From contig CAJJBP010000015.1 of the NCBI GenBank assembly GCA_905182425.1, positions 1 to 64,000 of the forward strand: 64,000 nucleotides of DNA, given 5' to 3'. The position numbers were made by a program, and so were the translations under genes. The notes below the pieces were generated by a model. The model was not told the DNA's origin. It ran no database searches and saw only the letters and a list, made by a program, of their open reading frames with translations. This stretch comes from an uncultured Planktomarina sp. GTDB lineage: Bacteria > Pseudomonadota > Alphaproteobacteria > Rhodobacterales > Rhodobacteraceae. Below, in pieces: positions 1-9,331 of the stretch; the stretch's first letter is position 1; each line of letters begins with the position of its first letter.

Positions 1-186
1 CACAAAACGTTTCCCAAAAACATGGCCCAAGGCCCGCGGCCCGCGAAGGCCCACCTACGGTCTGCTGAGCGAGCGCAAACAAGCCAGATGAGTTACTTCC
101 AAAAGCGTGACGGGCCCCTGAGGTTTTTTTGGCTGGCTGCTTACTAAACGTATTGGGTAAAAGCGCATCAAATAGGGCCTGATTCA

Positions 187-206
187 CCGCTAAACAGCGG
201 TTTTTT
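187..206 (+). terminator. Rho-independent terminator
   Basis: A stem CCGCT/AGCGG with an AAAC loop is followed by six T residues (201-206). It would end transcription entering from the left edge. The first 120 bases of the window are visibly GC-rich and hold only a 41-codon open frame with no recognisable product, so the gene it serves lies outside the window. Confidence 0.65.
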
Positions 207-282
207 GTAACCCATTTGTAACCCAAGGGCATAATGGGAATGGAACACTTCCCGTTGGGATCTTCTAAGTCATTGATTTTAG
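206..282. repeat. Attachment-site-like flank next to tRNA-Thr
   Basis: Directly past the 3' end of tRNA-Thr are a direct repeat (TGTAACCCATTTGTAACCC, 206-224) and, 61 bases from its start, the 14-mer TAAGTCATTGATTT (266-279). The same two elements in the same order flank tRNA-Arg at 17236-17302, with a 51-base offset. Direct repeats beside a tRNA 3' end resemble arm-type sites of tyrosine integrases. That reading is an inference; no integrase gene is in the window. Confidence 0.45.
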
Positions 283-358
283 TGGTGCCCCCACACGGAC
301 TCGAACCGCGGACCTACTGATTACAAATCAGTTGCTCTACCAGCTGAGCTATAGGGGC
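283..358 (-). tRNA. tRNA-Thr (anticodon UGU)
   Basis: Read on the minus strand it folds as a 76-nt tRNA: acceptor GCCCCTA paired with TGGGGGC, D-arm AGCTCAGCTGGTAGAGC, anticodon stem ACTGA/TCAGT around loop TTTGTAA (anticodon TGT), T-loop TTCGAGT, discriminator A and encoded CCA. The 3' end faces the attachment-like flank at 206-282. Confidence 0.97.
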
Positions 359-400
359 ACGTCGCGGCTGATTAAGACATAAATTCTTGACAGGCAAGCC

Positions 401-2020
401 CTAACGGTTAGCTTTTGCCAAAAGAATTATAGCTCCCAATGAAAAGAAAACAATTAATAGCGCACCAGGGGCTGCTCCATTAAAATTTTCGAGGCTGGCT
501 TGCCCATAAATATGAGTTGAAAGTGTTTCGAAGTTAAAAGGACGAAGCAATAAGGTAGCAGGCAACTCTTTCAAAGAATCAACAAAAACCAAAACTAAGG
601 CTGAGCCAAGACTTCCACGCATCAAGGGCTGATAAATACGCCAAACCAACTTTTTTTTGCTAGCCCCCAAAGAACGTGCAGCCGCAGGAATATTTGACGA
701 TATTGAAGACAAACCTGCCTCTGCAGCACCAACTCCAATAGCAAAAAAGCGAACAAAGTATGCAATTACCAATGCAGCAGCACTGCCAGTTAAGAGCAAA
801 CCAGGATCTAATCCAAAAACTTCCAAAACGCGATCTGCAAACCAATTATCAAACGCCGCCAAGGGTAATAATATTCCAAGTCCTAACACTGCCCCGGGGA
901 AGGCATATCCTAAAGTTGTAGATGTAATGGCATGGCGCCTCCAACGTTGTTGACGCCCTTGAAAACCGATAACCATAATTCCTGCCAAAGTTACGACAAG
1001 AATAGAACTCACGCCACCAAGCATTAAGCTGTGTAAAGCAGCACGCCACAGGCTTATCCCACCCCAAAACGCGCCGCCTGTAAGCGTGGGCTCAATTAAA
1101 ACGAACAAGGGCACAGCAAAACCCAGTAGAATTGGAAGCACGCAAAATGCCAGAGACACATAAGCAATTCCGATCTGTGGAATTTGAGGATGGATACGCG
1201 CTACCTGTCGACCTGATTTATTAAAACGTGCACCTTTACGACCAATTTTTTCAACTAATAATAGAGCGGCAACTATCATGACAGCAAAACATGCAAGCTG
1301 CGCCGCTGCACCTGCATTATAGCTCTCAAGCCAAAGTGAGAAGATACCTGTGGTTAATGTTTGAACTGCAAAATAATCTACAGTGCCAAAGTCATTGATA
1401 GTCTCCATCATTACGATGGCTGTACCTGCAGCTATTGCTGGTCGTGCCTGCGGCAATGCTACTCTCAAGAATTGCTGTGCAAAACCTAAGCCCAGGGTAC
1501 GCGCCACATCTTGCCCACTCGCTGGCAACTCTTTGAAAGAAGCGCGGGCCAATAGGTAAACATAAGGATATAGGGTGAGAGACAAAACTAAAATAGCGCC
1601 AGGCAAAGATCTGATATTTGGAAACCAATAATCTCGTGAGGAGTTCCAGCTCATTAGAGCCCGCATAAACGACTGTACTGGCCCTGCGAACTCGAGCAAC
1701 TCCACCCAAGAATAAGCAGCCACAAATGCAGGCATAGCGAGCGGCAGGAACAGGGCGTATTGAATAACTTTACGTCCGGGGAACTCAAGATGAGTTACAA
1801 CGAAGGCAAGCCCAGTTCCCAGCACCATACTCAGCCCTCCAACACCTGCCATTAAAATCAGGCTATTCCAAAGATAACGTGGAAGTACCGTCGCAAATAG
1901 ATGTGACCACTGAGTATTTTCGGCTCCTAATGCCAGCCAAAGAATGGAAAAAATAGGTAATAAAACAATTAAGCCTAAACCAATTGAAAGTAACATTCCC
2001 ATTGGAATTTGATGTTTCAT
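401..2020 (-). CDS. Iron(III)-type ABC transporter permease, double-length
   Basis: This 539-residue inner-membrane protein has two fused permease halves with about twelve hydrophobic segments, like FbpB/SfuB/AfuB iron permeases. Two EAA-type cytoplasmic loops are visible: ARTLGLGFAQQFLRVALPQA near residue 185 and ARSLGASKKKLVWRIYQPLM near residue 460. These contact the ATPase. I chose the ATG at 2020; a GTG four codons upstream is possible. Neither the periplasmic binding protein nor the ATPase, usually adjacent, is here; the next gene upstream is gapR. The 285 bases between them hold no gene I can see. Substrate (ferric iron, possibly thiamine or another ion) is inferred from family resemblance only. 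Confidence 0.85.
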   Translation of the reverse strand: MKHQIPMGMLLSIGLGLIVLLPIFSILWLALGAENTQWSHLFATVLPRYLWNSLILMAGVGGLSMVLGTGLAFVVTHLEFPGRKVIQYALFLPLAMPAFVAAYSWVELLEFAGPVQSFMRALMSWNSSRDYWFPNIRSLPGAILVLSLTLYPYVYLLARASFKELPASGQDVARTLGLGFAQQFLRVALPQARPAIAAGTAIVMMETINDFGTVDYFAVQTLTTGIFSLWLESYNAGAAAQLACFAVMIVAALLLVEKIGRKGARFNKSGRQVARIHPQIPQIGIAYVSLAFCVLPILLGFAVPLFVLIEPTLTGGAFWGGISLWRAALHSLMLGGVSSILVVTLAGIMVIGFQGRQQRWRRHAITSTTLGYAFPGAVLGLGILLPLAAFDNWFADRVLEVFGLDPGLLLTGSAAALVIAYFVRFFAIGVGAAEAGLSSISSNIPAAARSLGASKKKLVWRIYQPLMRGSLGSALVLVFVDSLKELPATLLLRPFNFETLSTHIYGQASLENFNGAAPGALLIVFFSLGAIILLAKANR

Positions 2021-2305
2021 TTTCCAGGACACCTGATCTCCACTTAAAACAAGCAGGTTTTTTCTATTAATAAACGGCTACTATAATTCACTGACAAAGT
2101 ATTTCTCAAAAAACCTTTGCTAATTTATAATCGTTTATCACATTGAGGCTGATTGCACAGACGTGGATGCTGTTTTAAAATTCCCATTGGTGAAAACTCC
2201 TGGCTAAACAGACGTTGTAATAAAAGATCCATTCAGGGTGTACAACAAAAAGTGAACATTGATTAAAAACAAAAGGTGTTTTCGACCTGAAACTGAATTT
2301 CAGAA

Positions 2306-2557
2306 CTACATGCCTAAAGCTTCTTTGTACATTTCCATAATTGCTTCTTCCTCAGCAATATCATTAGCGTCACGCCTCCGAATGGAGATCAATTTGCGCA
2401 GGACTTTGGTGTCATATCCACGGCCTTTAGCTTCAGCCATCACTTCTTTTTGCTGTTCAGCTAAGTCCTTTTTCTCAGCATCTAAACGTTCAATACGCTC
2501 AATAAATTGACGCAATTCATCTGCAGTTACTCGGTAACTACTATCGATTTCTGACAT
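2306..2557 (-). CDS. gapR: GapR-like DNA-binding protein (UPF0335/DUF2312)
   Basis: An 83-residue, highly charged coiled-coil protein with the family core IERIERLDAEKKDL, AEAKGRGYDTKVLRKLI and EEAIMEMYKEALG. In Caulobacter GapR is an essential nucleoid-associated protein that binds overtwisted AT-rich DNA ahead of forks and polymerases and stimulates type II topoisomerases; that role is transferred here by homology. The start at 2557 is supported by GGAG upstream on the minus strand; the frame is open 29 codons further but that extension does not look like the family. It stands alone, divergent from the small membrane gene at 2667. Confidence 0.9.
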   Translation of the reverse strand: MSEIDSSYRVTADELRQFIERIERLDAEKKDLAEQQKEVMAEAKGRGYDTKVLRKLISIRRRDANDIAEEEAIMEMYKEALGM

Positions 2558-2666
2558 GGTATGCTCCATAAGAAAATAGTGGTGAAAAAGCGTTACTCTT
2601 CGCTTTGGTCTTGCGCAAGGCGCTATCCTTCGCAACTGTGTCATAAATCAAAATTCGGAGAACAAG

Positions 2667-2879
2667 ATGGATTGGCTAATTATCCCCGGCATTATCATTA
2701 CCTGTATCGGACTCGCTTTATTGTCATATACAATTATGACTATTTTTAGGGCTAAAAGACAAGGCCTTAGCGAAGCCGACATGCAGGCACAGCTGCAGGT
2801 AGCAATCACGTGGAATTTAGGAGCTATGGGATGTTCAGGATTGGGGCTTATGATAGTTGCTGTTGGCGTATTACTATAA
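2667..2879 (+). CDS. Small two-helix membrane protein, unknown function
   Basis: A 70-residue protein with hydrophobic helices at about residues 3-27 and 46-70 joined by a short charged loop (RAKRQGLSEADMQAQ). CGGAGAACAAG places a Shine-Dalgarno just before the ATG, and the gene is read divergently from gapR. I recognise the general type from Rhodobacteraceae genomes but know no function. Confidence 0.7.
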   Translation: MDWLIIPGIIITCIGLALLSYTIMTIFRAKRQGLSEADMQAQLQVAITWNLGAMGCSGLGLMIVAVGVLL

Positions 2880-2963
2880 CAGATCAGGCATCCTCAAAAA
2901 AATCTGTTACCATGAAGAATGTTTTGACTATAATTAAAAATATTCTGCATTTTGTGAGGCTCC

Positions 2964-3401
2964 ATGATTATAAATAAGATTTCATCAGAATACTCAGTAT
3001 CAGCACAAATTTACGCCGATGATCTTCCAGACATCGTTGCCGCCGGTTTCAAATCTATTATTTGCAATCGACCAGACACAGAAAATCCAATAAATTTGCA
3101 GATTGAGGCTCTAAAGCTTCGCACCATAGCCGCTGGATTGGAATTTGCAGAAAACGTATTTGGTCCATCCACCTTCGGAATGGATAAAATCGATCGACAA
3201 GCTCAACTTTTGGTCGAAATGTCTAGGCCAGTTCTAGCGTACTGTACATCTGGAAATAGGTGCAGCATTATTTGGGCCTTTGCAAAAGCTGGTATGATTG
3301 AAACCAATGCTATTTTAGAGGCAACAGAGGCCGCAGGATTTCAGCTTTCACATCTACGACCACAACTAGAGGCCCTAGCGCTCAGTCGCGCAGCAAAATA
3401 A
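2964..3401 (+). CDS. TIGR01244-family sulfur transferase / phosphatase-like protein (DUF442)
   Basis: This 145-residue protein has the compact dual-specificity-phosphatase-like fold of the BLH/TIGR01244 group. The start reads 'isseYSVSAQIYADDLPDI', typical of the family, and the anion-binding loop CTSGNR gives Cys94 and Arg99. A rhodanese-like Cys-X4-Arg loop suggests persulfide or phosphate transfer; in other bacteria the domain is linked to sulfide oxidation. It stands alone between a small membrane gene and acs, so context does not settle the substrate. Cys100 immediately after the loop Arg is unusual, since Ser is the common residue there. Confidence 0.8.
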   Translation: MIINKISSEYSVSAQIYADDLPDIVAAGFKSIICNRPDTENPINLQIEALKLRTIAAGLEFAENVFGPSTFGMDKIDRQAQLLVEMSRPVLAYCTSGNRCSIIWAFAKAGMIETNAILEATEAAGFQLSHLRPQLEALALSRAAK

Positions 3402-3470
3402 TGCAAAAGGGTTGTCTATTGACCTTCATGCGAGACAGATCTTAAGTTTTTTATTCAAGGACCAATTTTC

Positions 3471-5420
3471 ATGGCCAATACACTATTTCCACCTTCAGCT
3501 GACTTTTCCAAAAATGCTCATATCAACAAATTTTCTTACGATGAGATGTATGCTGCATCACTTGCAGACCCAGAATCTTTTTGGGCGCAACAAGGTGAAA
3601 GGTTAGATTGGATAACTCCATTTAAGAAAGTTAAAAATACTACCTTTGAGCATGCTAGCGTATCAATTAAATGGTATGAAGATGGTGAGTTAAATGTCTC
3701 AACAAATTGTATTGATCGACATTTAGAAAGCCGTGGAGATCAAACAGCGATCATTTGGGAGGGTGACAATCCAAATGACAGCAAAAGCATTTCCTACAAT
3801 GAATTGCATAAAGAAGTCTGTAAACTCGCAAATATTTTCAAAACGCTCAGCGTGGCTAAGGGCGACCGGGTTGTTTTGTATATGCCAATGATCCCTGAGG
3901 CAGCCTACGCAATGTTGGCGTGTAATAGGATAGGTGCAGTGCATTCAATTGTGTTTGGCGGTTTCTCTCCTGAGGCACTTAGCGCACGGATCTCAGCCTG
4001 CGACGCAAAATTGATTGTAACAGCGGACCAAGCGCCGCGTGGTGGTAAAGTTACGCCTCTTAAGGCCAATGTCGATAAAGCGTTAGAAATATGTGGCGAT
4101 GTTACAACGCTTGTTGTTGAGCGTACAGGCGCAGATCTTCCATTAAAACCAGGTCGGGATCACAAGTATTCAGAGATGATGGAAAGTGCTTCAGCAGAAT
4201 GCGTGCCTGAAACTATGAACGCCGAAGATCCCTTGTTTATACTTTATACTTCTGGATCAACTGGCGCGCCGAAGGGCGTCGTTCATACTACTGCGGGCTA
4301 TCTCGTTTATGCTTCAATGACCCATCAATATACCTTTGATTACCACGATGGAGATGTATTCTGGTGCACAGCTGATGTAGGTTGGGTAACAGGTCATAGT
4401 TATATCATCTACGGACCTTTAGCGAACGGCGCTACAACTTTAATGTTTGAAGGTGTACCGACTTATCCAGATGCTGGTCGATTCTGGGCCGTATGTGAGA
4501 AGCATACGGTCAACCAATTTTATACAGCGCCAACTGCAATCCGCGCGCTTATGGGTCAAGGGAAAGGCTACGTCGAGAAATATGATCTATCCGCTATTAA
4601 GGTTTTAGGAACTGTAGGTGAACCAATCAACCCAGAGGCATGGAACTGGTACAATGAAGTGGTCGGAAAGGGTAGAGCTCCAATCGTGGACACATGGTGG
4701 CAAACTGAAACGGGCGGCCACCTGATGACCCCACTACCTGGCGCCACCGATACGAAGCCCGGATCTTGCACTTTCCCATTTTTCGGAATCCAACCGGTTA
4801 TTTTGGACCCAACCACTGGCGCTGAACTTCACGAGGAAGAGGCCTCCGGTGTATTATGTATTAAAGACAGCTGGCCGGGCCAAATGCGCACAGTTTGGGG
4901 TGACCATGATCGTTTTATATCCGCATATTTTAGTGACTACAAAGGCTACTACTTCACTGGGGATGGATGCCGCCGCGATGCAGACGGTTATTATTGGATC
5001 ACTGGTCGTGTTGACGATGTAATCAATGTGTCTGGACACAGAATGGGTACGGCAGAGATCGAAAGTGCATTGGTGGCGCACCCTAAGGTCTCTGAATCTG
5101 CCGTGGTGGGGTATCCTCACATTATTAAGGGCCAAGGCATCTATTGCTATGTGACACTCATGGCGGGGCAAAAGCCAACAGAAGAGCTGCGCCTTGAATT
5201 GCGAAATTGGGTCCGCAAAGAAATTGGACCAATCGCAAGCCCAGATATACTCCAGTGGGCACCAGGACTACCAAAAACGCGATCAGGGAAAATTATGCGT
5301 CGCATTTTGCGCAAAATTGCAGAGGATGATTTTGCGGCTTTAGGCGATATATCAACCCTTGCTGACCCGTCAGTAGTCGACGATTTAATCGAAAACCGAA
5401 TGAACCAAAGCAAAATTTAA
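3471..5420 (+). CDS. acs: Acetyl-CoA synthetase (acetate-CoA ligase, AMP-forming)
   Basis: A 649-residue enzyme that turns acetate, ATP and CoA into acetyl-CoA in the cytoplasm. The N-terminal ACAS cap is followed by the adenylation motif [16 protein letters not shown] (about residue 260), the WWQTETGG region near 407 and the C-terminal swing domain, where the motif TRSGKIMRR near residue 605 holds the lysine commonly controlled by acetylation. Length and N-terminus match acetyl- rather than longer acyl-CoA ligases. A propionyl-CoA synthetase is the main alternative. It is monocistronic, with 144 bases before accB containing an imperfect inverted repeat (CAACAAT at 5484, ATTGTTG at 5512). Confidence 0.95.
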   Translation: MANTLFPPSADFSKNAHINKFSYDEMYAASLADPESFWAQQGERLDWITPFKKVKNTTFEHASVSIKWYEDGELNVSTNCIDRHLESRGDQTAIIWEGDNPNDSKSISYNELHKEVCKLANIFKTLSVAKGDRVVLYMPMIPEAAYAMLACNRIGAVHSIVFGGFSPEALSARISACDAKLIVTADQAPRGGKVTPLKANVDKALEICGDVTTLVVERTGADLPLKPGRDHKYSEMMESASAECVPETMNAEDPLFILYTSGSTGAPKGVVHTTAGYLVYASMTHQYTFDYHDGDVFWCTADVGWVTGHSYIIYGPLANGATTLMFEGVPTYPDAGRFWAVCEKHTVNQFYTAPTAIRALMGQGKGYVEKYDLSAIKVLGTVGEPINPEAWNWYNEVVGKGRAPIVDTWWQTETGGHLMTPLPGATDTKPGSCTFPFFGIQPVILDPTTGAELHEEEASGVLCIKDSWPGQMRTVWGDHDRFISAYFSDYKGYYFTGDGCRRDADGYYWITGRVDDVINVSGHRMGTAEIESALVAHPKVSESAVVGYPHIIKGQGIYCYVTLMAGQKPTEELRLELRNWVRKEIGPIASPDILQWAPGLPKTRSGKIMRRILRKIAEDDFAALGDISTLADPSVVDDLIENRMNQSKI

Positions 5421-5564
5421 AAACTAGGCTAGTGTCCAGATCAGTCTGCGTTTGCATCCAAAAGACAATGTTCAGGCATTGCAGCAACAATGACCGTCTT
5501 CCACTTTCATTATTGTTGGCTTATAAAGTTTTAGATAGCGCCTAAAAGACGCAAAAGGGATCAC

Positions 5565-6056
5565 ATGACTAAAAAAGCAAATGAAACCGACGTGATATTC
5601 ATCCAAGCCTTGGCTGAATTGCTAAGTGCACAGGATTTGACCGAGATTGAAGTAAATCGGAATTACGGCGAAGATGACAGTCTAAATGTTCGAATTTCAA
5701 AAACTCAAAACGTCATTCAAATGGCCGCAACACCCGCAATGATCGCAACACCTGCCTCTACAGCAGCAGCTGTTGCACCGGCGGCGGCAGGCCCAGAAGC
5801 TACGGAAGATCCTGCATCGCACCCAGGGGCCGTAGCCTCCCCTATGGTTGGTACAGTTTACATGCAGGCAGAGCCAGGAACGCCCGCCTTTATTGCTGTG
5901 GGTAGCGTAGTATCCGAAGGTGATACAATTCTGATAATTGAGGCGATGAAGACAATGAACCAGATTCCAGCACCACACGGCGGTACTGTGAAGCGAATTT
6001 TGGTAGAAGACGGCGCACCTGTTGAATACGGCGCACCAATGGTAATTATCGAATAA
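5565..6056 (+). CDS. accB: Biotin carboxyl carrier protein of acetyl-CoA carboxylase
   Basis: A 163-residue protein with an Ala/Pro-rich linker (about residues 60-90) and a C-terminal biotinyl domain with the motif EAMKTMNQIPAP, whose lysine carries biotin. It shuttles the carboxyl group from AccC to the carboxyltransferase in the first step of fatty acid synthesis. Its stop overlaps the accC start (TAATG), which implies translational coupling and a fixed ratio. accA and accD are elsewhere, as is usual. The ATG follows a purine-rich stretch, AAAAGGGATC. Confidence 0.96.
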   Translation: MTKKANETDVIFIQALAELLSAQDLTEIEVNRNYGEDDSLNVRISKTQNVIQMAATPAMIATPASTAAAVAPAAAGPEATEDPASHPGAVASPMVGTVYMQAEPGTPAFIAVGSVVSEGDTILIIEAMKTMNQIPAPHGGTVKRILVEDGAPVEYGAPMVIIE

Positions 6057-7408
6057 TGTTCGATAAAATCCTTGTAGCTAATCGGGGCGAAATCGCTCTT
6101 CGCGTTATTCGTGCCGCACGTGAAATGGGCATAGGCAGCGTGGCTGTGCATTCAACAGCTGATAGCGATGCGATGCATGTCCGCATGGCCGACGAGTCCG
6201 TTTGTATTGGACCAGCTCCTGGCACTGACAGCTACCTGTCTATCCCAGCAATCATCGCTGCAGCAGAAATCACCGGCGCAGATGCAATCCATCCAGGCTA
6301 CGGCTTTTTATCGGAAAATTCTGTGTTTGTGCAAGCACTTCAAGATCACGACATCGGCTTTATTGGCCCAACAGCGGAACATATCCGCATTATGGGCGAT
6401 AAAATCAGCGCAAAAGACACAATGAAAGATCTCGGGGTGCCTTGCGTTCCAGGATCTGATGGTGGTGTGGAAAGCTTGGACGACGCGCTGACAGTCAGTG
6501 AAGGACTTGGCTATCCCGTTATCATTAAGGCAACAGCGGGTGGCGGCGGCCGTGGTATGAAAGTTGCCAAATCCGCTGCAGAAATGCCAACAGCGTTTCG
6601 CTCAGCTCGCGCGGAGGGCAAGTCTGCATTTGGGAATGACGAGGTCTATATTGAGAAGTATCTCACAACACCCCGCCATATCGAAATTCAAGTTTTCGGC
6701 GACGGTAAAGGCAAAGCGGTTCACCTTGGTGAGCGAGATTGCTCACTTCAAAGGCGTCACCAAAAAGTCTTCGAGGAGGCCCCAGGACCCTCAATTAGTG
6801 CAGACGAACGTGCGGCTATTGGAAAAGTTTGCGCAGATGCTGTCGCTCGAATTAACTACATTGGTGCAGGTACAATTGAGTTTCTTTATGAAAAAGGTGA
6901 ATTTTTCTTTATTGAGATGAACACACGTTTGCAAGTCGAGCACCCAGTGACTGAAGCGATCTTTGGTGTTGATTTGGTGCGTGAGCAAATCCGTGTTGCA
7001 GAGGGGCATGACCTGTCATTTGAACAAGACGATCTTGTGATCAACGGGCACGCAATTGAAGTTCGTATCAATGCAGAAACCTTTCCGGGCTTTGCACCAC
7101 GCCCTGGCAAGGTCAACGCCTATCATGCGCCGGGTGGGCTTGGCGTGCGTATGGATTCCGCTCTCTATGCTGGGTATTCTATTCCACCGTATTACGATAG
7201 CTTAATTGGCAAACTTATTGTTCATGGTCGCGACCGAGAATCTGCCTTGGCGCGTCTTGACCGTGCTTTAGGCGAATTAATCATTGATGGTATCGAAACC
7301 TCAATTCCTTTATTCCATGCTTTATTACAAGAACCTGACGTACTTTCAGGCAACTACAACATTCACTGGCTCGAAAACTGGCTGGAAACCAAGTTCACAG
7401 AAAAATGA
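6056..7408 (+). CDS. accC: Biotin carboxylase of acetyl-CoA carboxylase
   Basis: A 450-residue ATP-grasp enzyme that carboxylates biotin on AccB using bicarbonate and ATP. The N-terminus MFDKILVANRGEIALRVIRA, the glycine-rich ATP loop KATAGGGGRGMKV (about residue 160), the HLGERDCSLQRRHQK segment and the active-site region EMNTRLQVEHPVTE are all present, and the length is standard. It overlaps accB by one base and aat by four (ATGA), so the three genes form one coupled operon, an arrangement seen in related alphaproteobacteria. Confidence 0.97.
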   Translation: MFDKILVANRGEIALRVIRAAREMGIGSVAVHSTADSDAMHVRMADESVCIGPAPGTDSYLSIPAIIAAAEITGADAIHPGYGFLSENSVFVQALQDHDIGFIGPTAEHIRIMGDKISAKDTMKDLGVPCVPGSDGGVESLDDALTVSEGLGYPVIIKATAGGGGRGMKVAKSAAEMPTAFRSARAEGKSAFGNDEVYIEKYLTTPRHIEIQVFGDGKGKAVHLGERDCSLQRRHQKVFEEAPGPSISADERAAIGKVCADAVARINYIGAGTIEFLYEKGEFFFIEMNTRLQVEHPVTEAIFGVDLVREQIRVAEGHDLSFEQDDLVINGHAIEVRINAETFPGFAPRPGKVNAYHAPGGLGVRMDSALYAGYSIPPYYDSLIGKLIVHGRDRESALARLDRALGELIIDGIETSIPLFHALLQEPDVLSGNYNIHWLENWLETKFTEK

Positions 7409-8046
7409 TGCAAGACGCCTTGGACCCACAGCTGATGCTGCACGCTTATGCGCAGGGCATTTTTCCAATGGCAGAAACATCAATGAACCCAGAACTATTC
7501 TGGGTCGACCCTGAGCATCGCGGTGTTTTTCCCATAGATCAGTTTCGGATTTCGCGCAGCATGCGCCGCTTTATGCTCAAAAATAAACTATCAGCTACTT
7601 TAAATCGTAGTTTTGCGGTAGTTCTTGCACATTGTGCCGATCGCGAAGAGACTTGGATTAACCCCACCCTGCATACTCTTTACAATCAGCTTCATGTTGC
7701 TAGTCGGTGCCATAGCCTGGAGGTTTGGCAAAGCGATAACCTTATAGGCGGAGTTTTTGGCCTAACAATTGGGGGCGCTTTTTTTGGGGAGAGCATGTTT
7801 TCGAAACGAGACAATGGCTCAAAGGCCGCATTGGCATTTCTAACTACTCACCTACAAAGATGCGGATTTACTCTCTTTGATACTCAATTTATTACCGACC
7901 ATTTAGCAAGTTTAGGTGCAGTAGAAATTACACGGGCAGTCTATCGACGTCAGTTGGCGCAGGCAATTGAATTACCAGTGTCAATCATATCGCAGCCCTT
8001 ACCAAGCGTTCAGGACGTTTTACAGCGCAGAACCCAAACATCATAA
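7405..8046 (+). CDS. aat: Leucyl/phenylalanyl-tRNA-protein transferase
   Basis: A 213-residue enzyme that adds Leu or Phe from its tRNA to proteins starting with Lys or Arg, marking them for the ClpS/ClpAP N-end rule pathway. Family motifs: AYAQGIFPMA near the start, FWVDPEHRGV, WINPTL, GGVFGLTIGGAFFGESMFS and LFDTQF. It overlaps accC by four bases. Its 3' end overlaps the convergent DUF2155 gene by 37 bases (8010-8046), so transcripts from the two strands collide here. Confidence 0.95.
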   Translation: MMQDALDPQLMLHAYAQGIFPMAETSMNPELFWVDPEHRGVFPIDQFRISRSMRRFMLKNKLSATLNRSFAVVLAHCADREETWINPTLHTLYNQLHVASRCHSLEVWQSDNLIGGVFGLTIGGAFFGESMFSKRDNGSKAALAFLTTHLQRCGFTLFDTQFITDHLASLGAVEITRAVYRRQLAQAIELPVSIISQPLPSVQDVLQRRTQTS

Positions 8047-8366
8047 CGCGGATGCTCTAATGCATTTAAAGCAGGTGAGGATCCAACCATCCAACCCTCG
8101 AACAATTGATCAGTATTACGAGTGTCATAAATATCGAACAAAGCAAAAGCATCGAGGCTAATTTGACCCTTTGGAAATCTGCAAGCTTTAAGGTGAACAT
8201 CAAGTCCACCCAAGGTCAAAGGAAAACCAACGGTGATAAGATGAGTTTCCAAGCGGCCAGTTGTTCGATCCAGCCATCTGATTTCTGCGGCAGTCGTTTC
8301 TTCAGCGTCCTGAGCTAAAACCAGACCAGGAGCTAAAAGGCACAATAAACCTAATAGCCTTGTCAT
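8010..8366 (-). CDS. DUF2155 periplasmic protein
   Basis: A 118-residue protein with a signal peptide (MTRLLGLLCLLAPGLVLAQ) and a core with WLDRTTGRLETH, CRFPKG and the conserved FEGWMVGSSPALNALEHPRYDVWVL end. Two cysteines, near residues 72 and 115, could form a disulfide. Function is unknown; it is almost always next to mlaD and NDUFA12 in Rhodobacteraceae. It overlaps the mlaD stop by four bases (ATGA). Confidence 0.88.
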   Translation of the reverse strand: MTRLLGLLCLLAPGLVLAQDAEETTAAEIRWLDRTTGRLETHLITVGFPLTLGGLDVHLKACRFPKGQISLDAFALFDIYDTRNTDQLFEGWMVGSSPALNALEHPRYDVWVLRCKTS

Positions 8367-8812
8367 TCACCCCCACCACTAGTTGTAAATTTCATAAGGA
8401 GATTCAACAGGCTAACAGATCCTTGCGTATCTAAGATCACATCATCAGGTTTAAAATTAAACGGTGAGCCTCCAGGTTGGAGCTCCACAAAGTTACCACC
8501 GAGTAAACCTTCAGATGCAATTAAAATTGCCGAGTCATCAGGGAGCAAAATGTCATTGGAAACAGCAATCTCAACTTCGGCGCGAAAGTTTTGAGAGTTT
8601 AAATGGATCTTGGCGACCTTGCCAACGTTCACCCCAGCCATGCGAACATCTGTCCCAACCGAAACTCCTTCAATTGATCTAAAGCTGGCATTCAAAGTAT
8701 ATGTTTCTCCGTTTGAACTCCAACCACCACGTTGAAAGCCAACGACTGCAAAGCCTATAGCCACAAACAGCACAAAAGTACCGATAAGGAATTCAGTCCA
8801 AGACGCGCGCAT
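8363..8812 (-). CDS. mlaD: MlaD-type outer membrane lipid asymmetry protein
   Basis: A 149-residue MCE-domain protein: an N-terminal anchor helix (about residues 8-28) and one MCE domain with GVSVGTDVRMAGVNVGKV, ending in a helix (LLNLLMKF). MlaD is the periplasmic part of the Mla phospholipid transporter and forms a hexameric ring on the inner membrane. mlaE and mlaF are not in this window, so the complex is split between loci. It lies between DUF2155 (four-base overlap) and the NDUFA12 gene (three-base gap), clearly co-transcribed. Confidence 0.92.
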   Translation of the reverse strand: MRASWTEFLIGTFVLFVAIGFAVVGFQRGGWSSNGETYTLNASFRSIEGVSVGTDVRMAGVNVGKVAKIHLNSQNFRAEVEIAVSNDILLPDDSAILIASEGLLGGNFVELQPGGSPFNFKPDDVILDTQGSVSLLNLLMKFTTSGGGE

Positions 8813-8815
8813 AAT

Positions 8816-9199
8816 CTACTCGGGCGACCAAGCCTCGTAGTCGCTACGCGACTGCGGGACGGCCTGACGTAATGAGCCTGCGGGTATGTATGCCTCGTTT
8901 GTTCCAGTTAAATTCGCTTGATGCGACTTTTCCCAGGATTTACGGGTTAACGGTGTTTTGTTAGGAGGGTCAGGCCAAGTATGGTGCAACCAACCATGCC
9001 ATTCGGGGTTCACGCGGCTCGCTTCGGCTTCACCATTAAAGATCACCCACCGTTTAACACCGTTCTTGGTCTGGTAGAAAATGTTGCCTAATTCGTCTTC
9101 ACCCACTTTCACGCCTTTGCGCCAAGTAAACAATTGAGTATTCAATGTTTGACCGTTCCACCAAGTTACTGCGCGCAGAAGATTAGAAAAAATGCCCAT
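8816..9199 (-). CDS. NDUFA12-like NADH dehydrogenase accessory subunit
   Basis: This 127-residue protein belongs to the NDUFA12/17.2 kDa family, a supernumerary complex I subunit kept in alphaproteobacteria. Core features are [34 protein letters not shown]-like KRWVIFNG and EWHGWLHH. The start at 9199 is set by GGAGGT four bases upstream; the ATG at 9211 overlaps that Shine-Dalgarno and is unlikely. It is first in an operon with mlaD and DUF2155, so respiratory assembly and envelope genes share one promoter. Confidence 0.92.
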   Translation of the reverse strand: MGIFSNLLRAVTWWNGQTLNTQLFTWRKGVKVGEDELGNIFYQTKNGVKRWVIFNGEAEASRVNPEWHGWLHHTWPDPPNKTPLTRKSWEKSHQANLTGTNEAYIPAGSLRQAVPQSRSDYEAWSPE

Positions 9200-9275
9200 G
9201 GGTACCTCCAAAGCGATTTACAGCAAGGTATGCCTTAGTTACTTACAAGCGTCTAGTGATTGTAGTTAAGCAGTC

Positions 9276-9311
9276 AAAAAACGGCAGTAATGCGATTAAA
9301 TTCTGCCGTTT
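9276..9311 (-). terminator. Rho-independent terminator after clpX
   Basis: Nine-base arms (9279-9287 AAACGGCAG, 9303-9311 CTGCCGTTT) with a 15-base loop are followed on the minus strand by a run of T (complement of 9276-9281). It lies just past the clpX stop. Confidence 0.8.
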
Positions 9312-9331
9312 CCTTTAATAAATGAACTAGC

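Noticed and set aside
1..150. GC-rich stretch with a 41-codon frame at the left edge.
   Set aside because: Too short and without family features to call; could be the end of an element outside the window.
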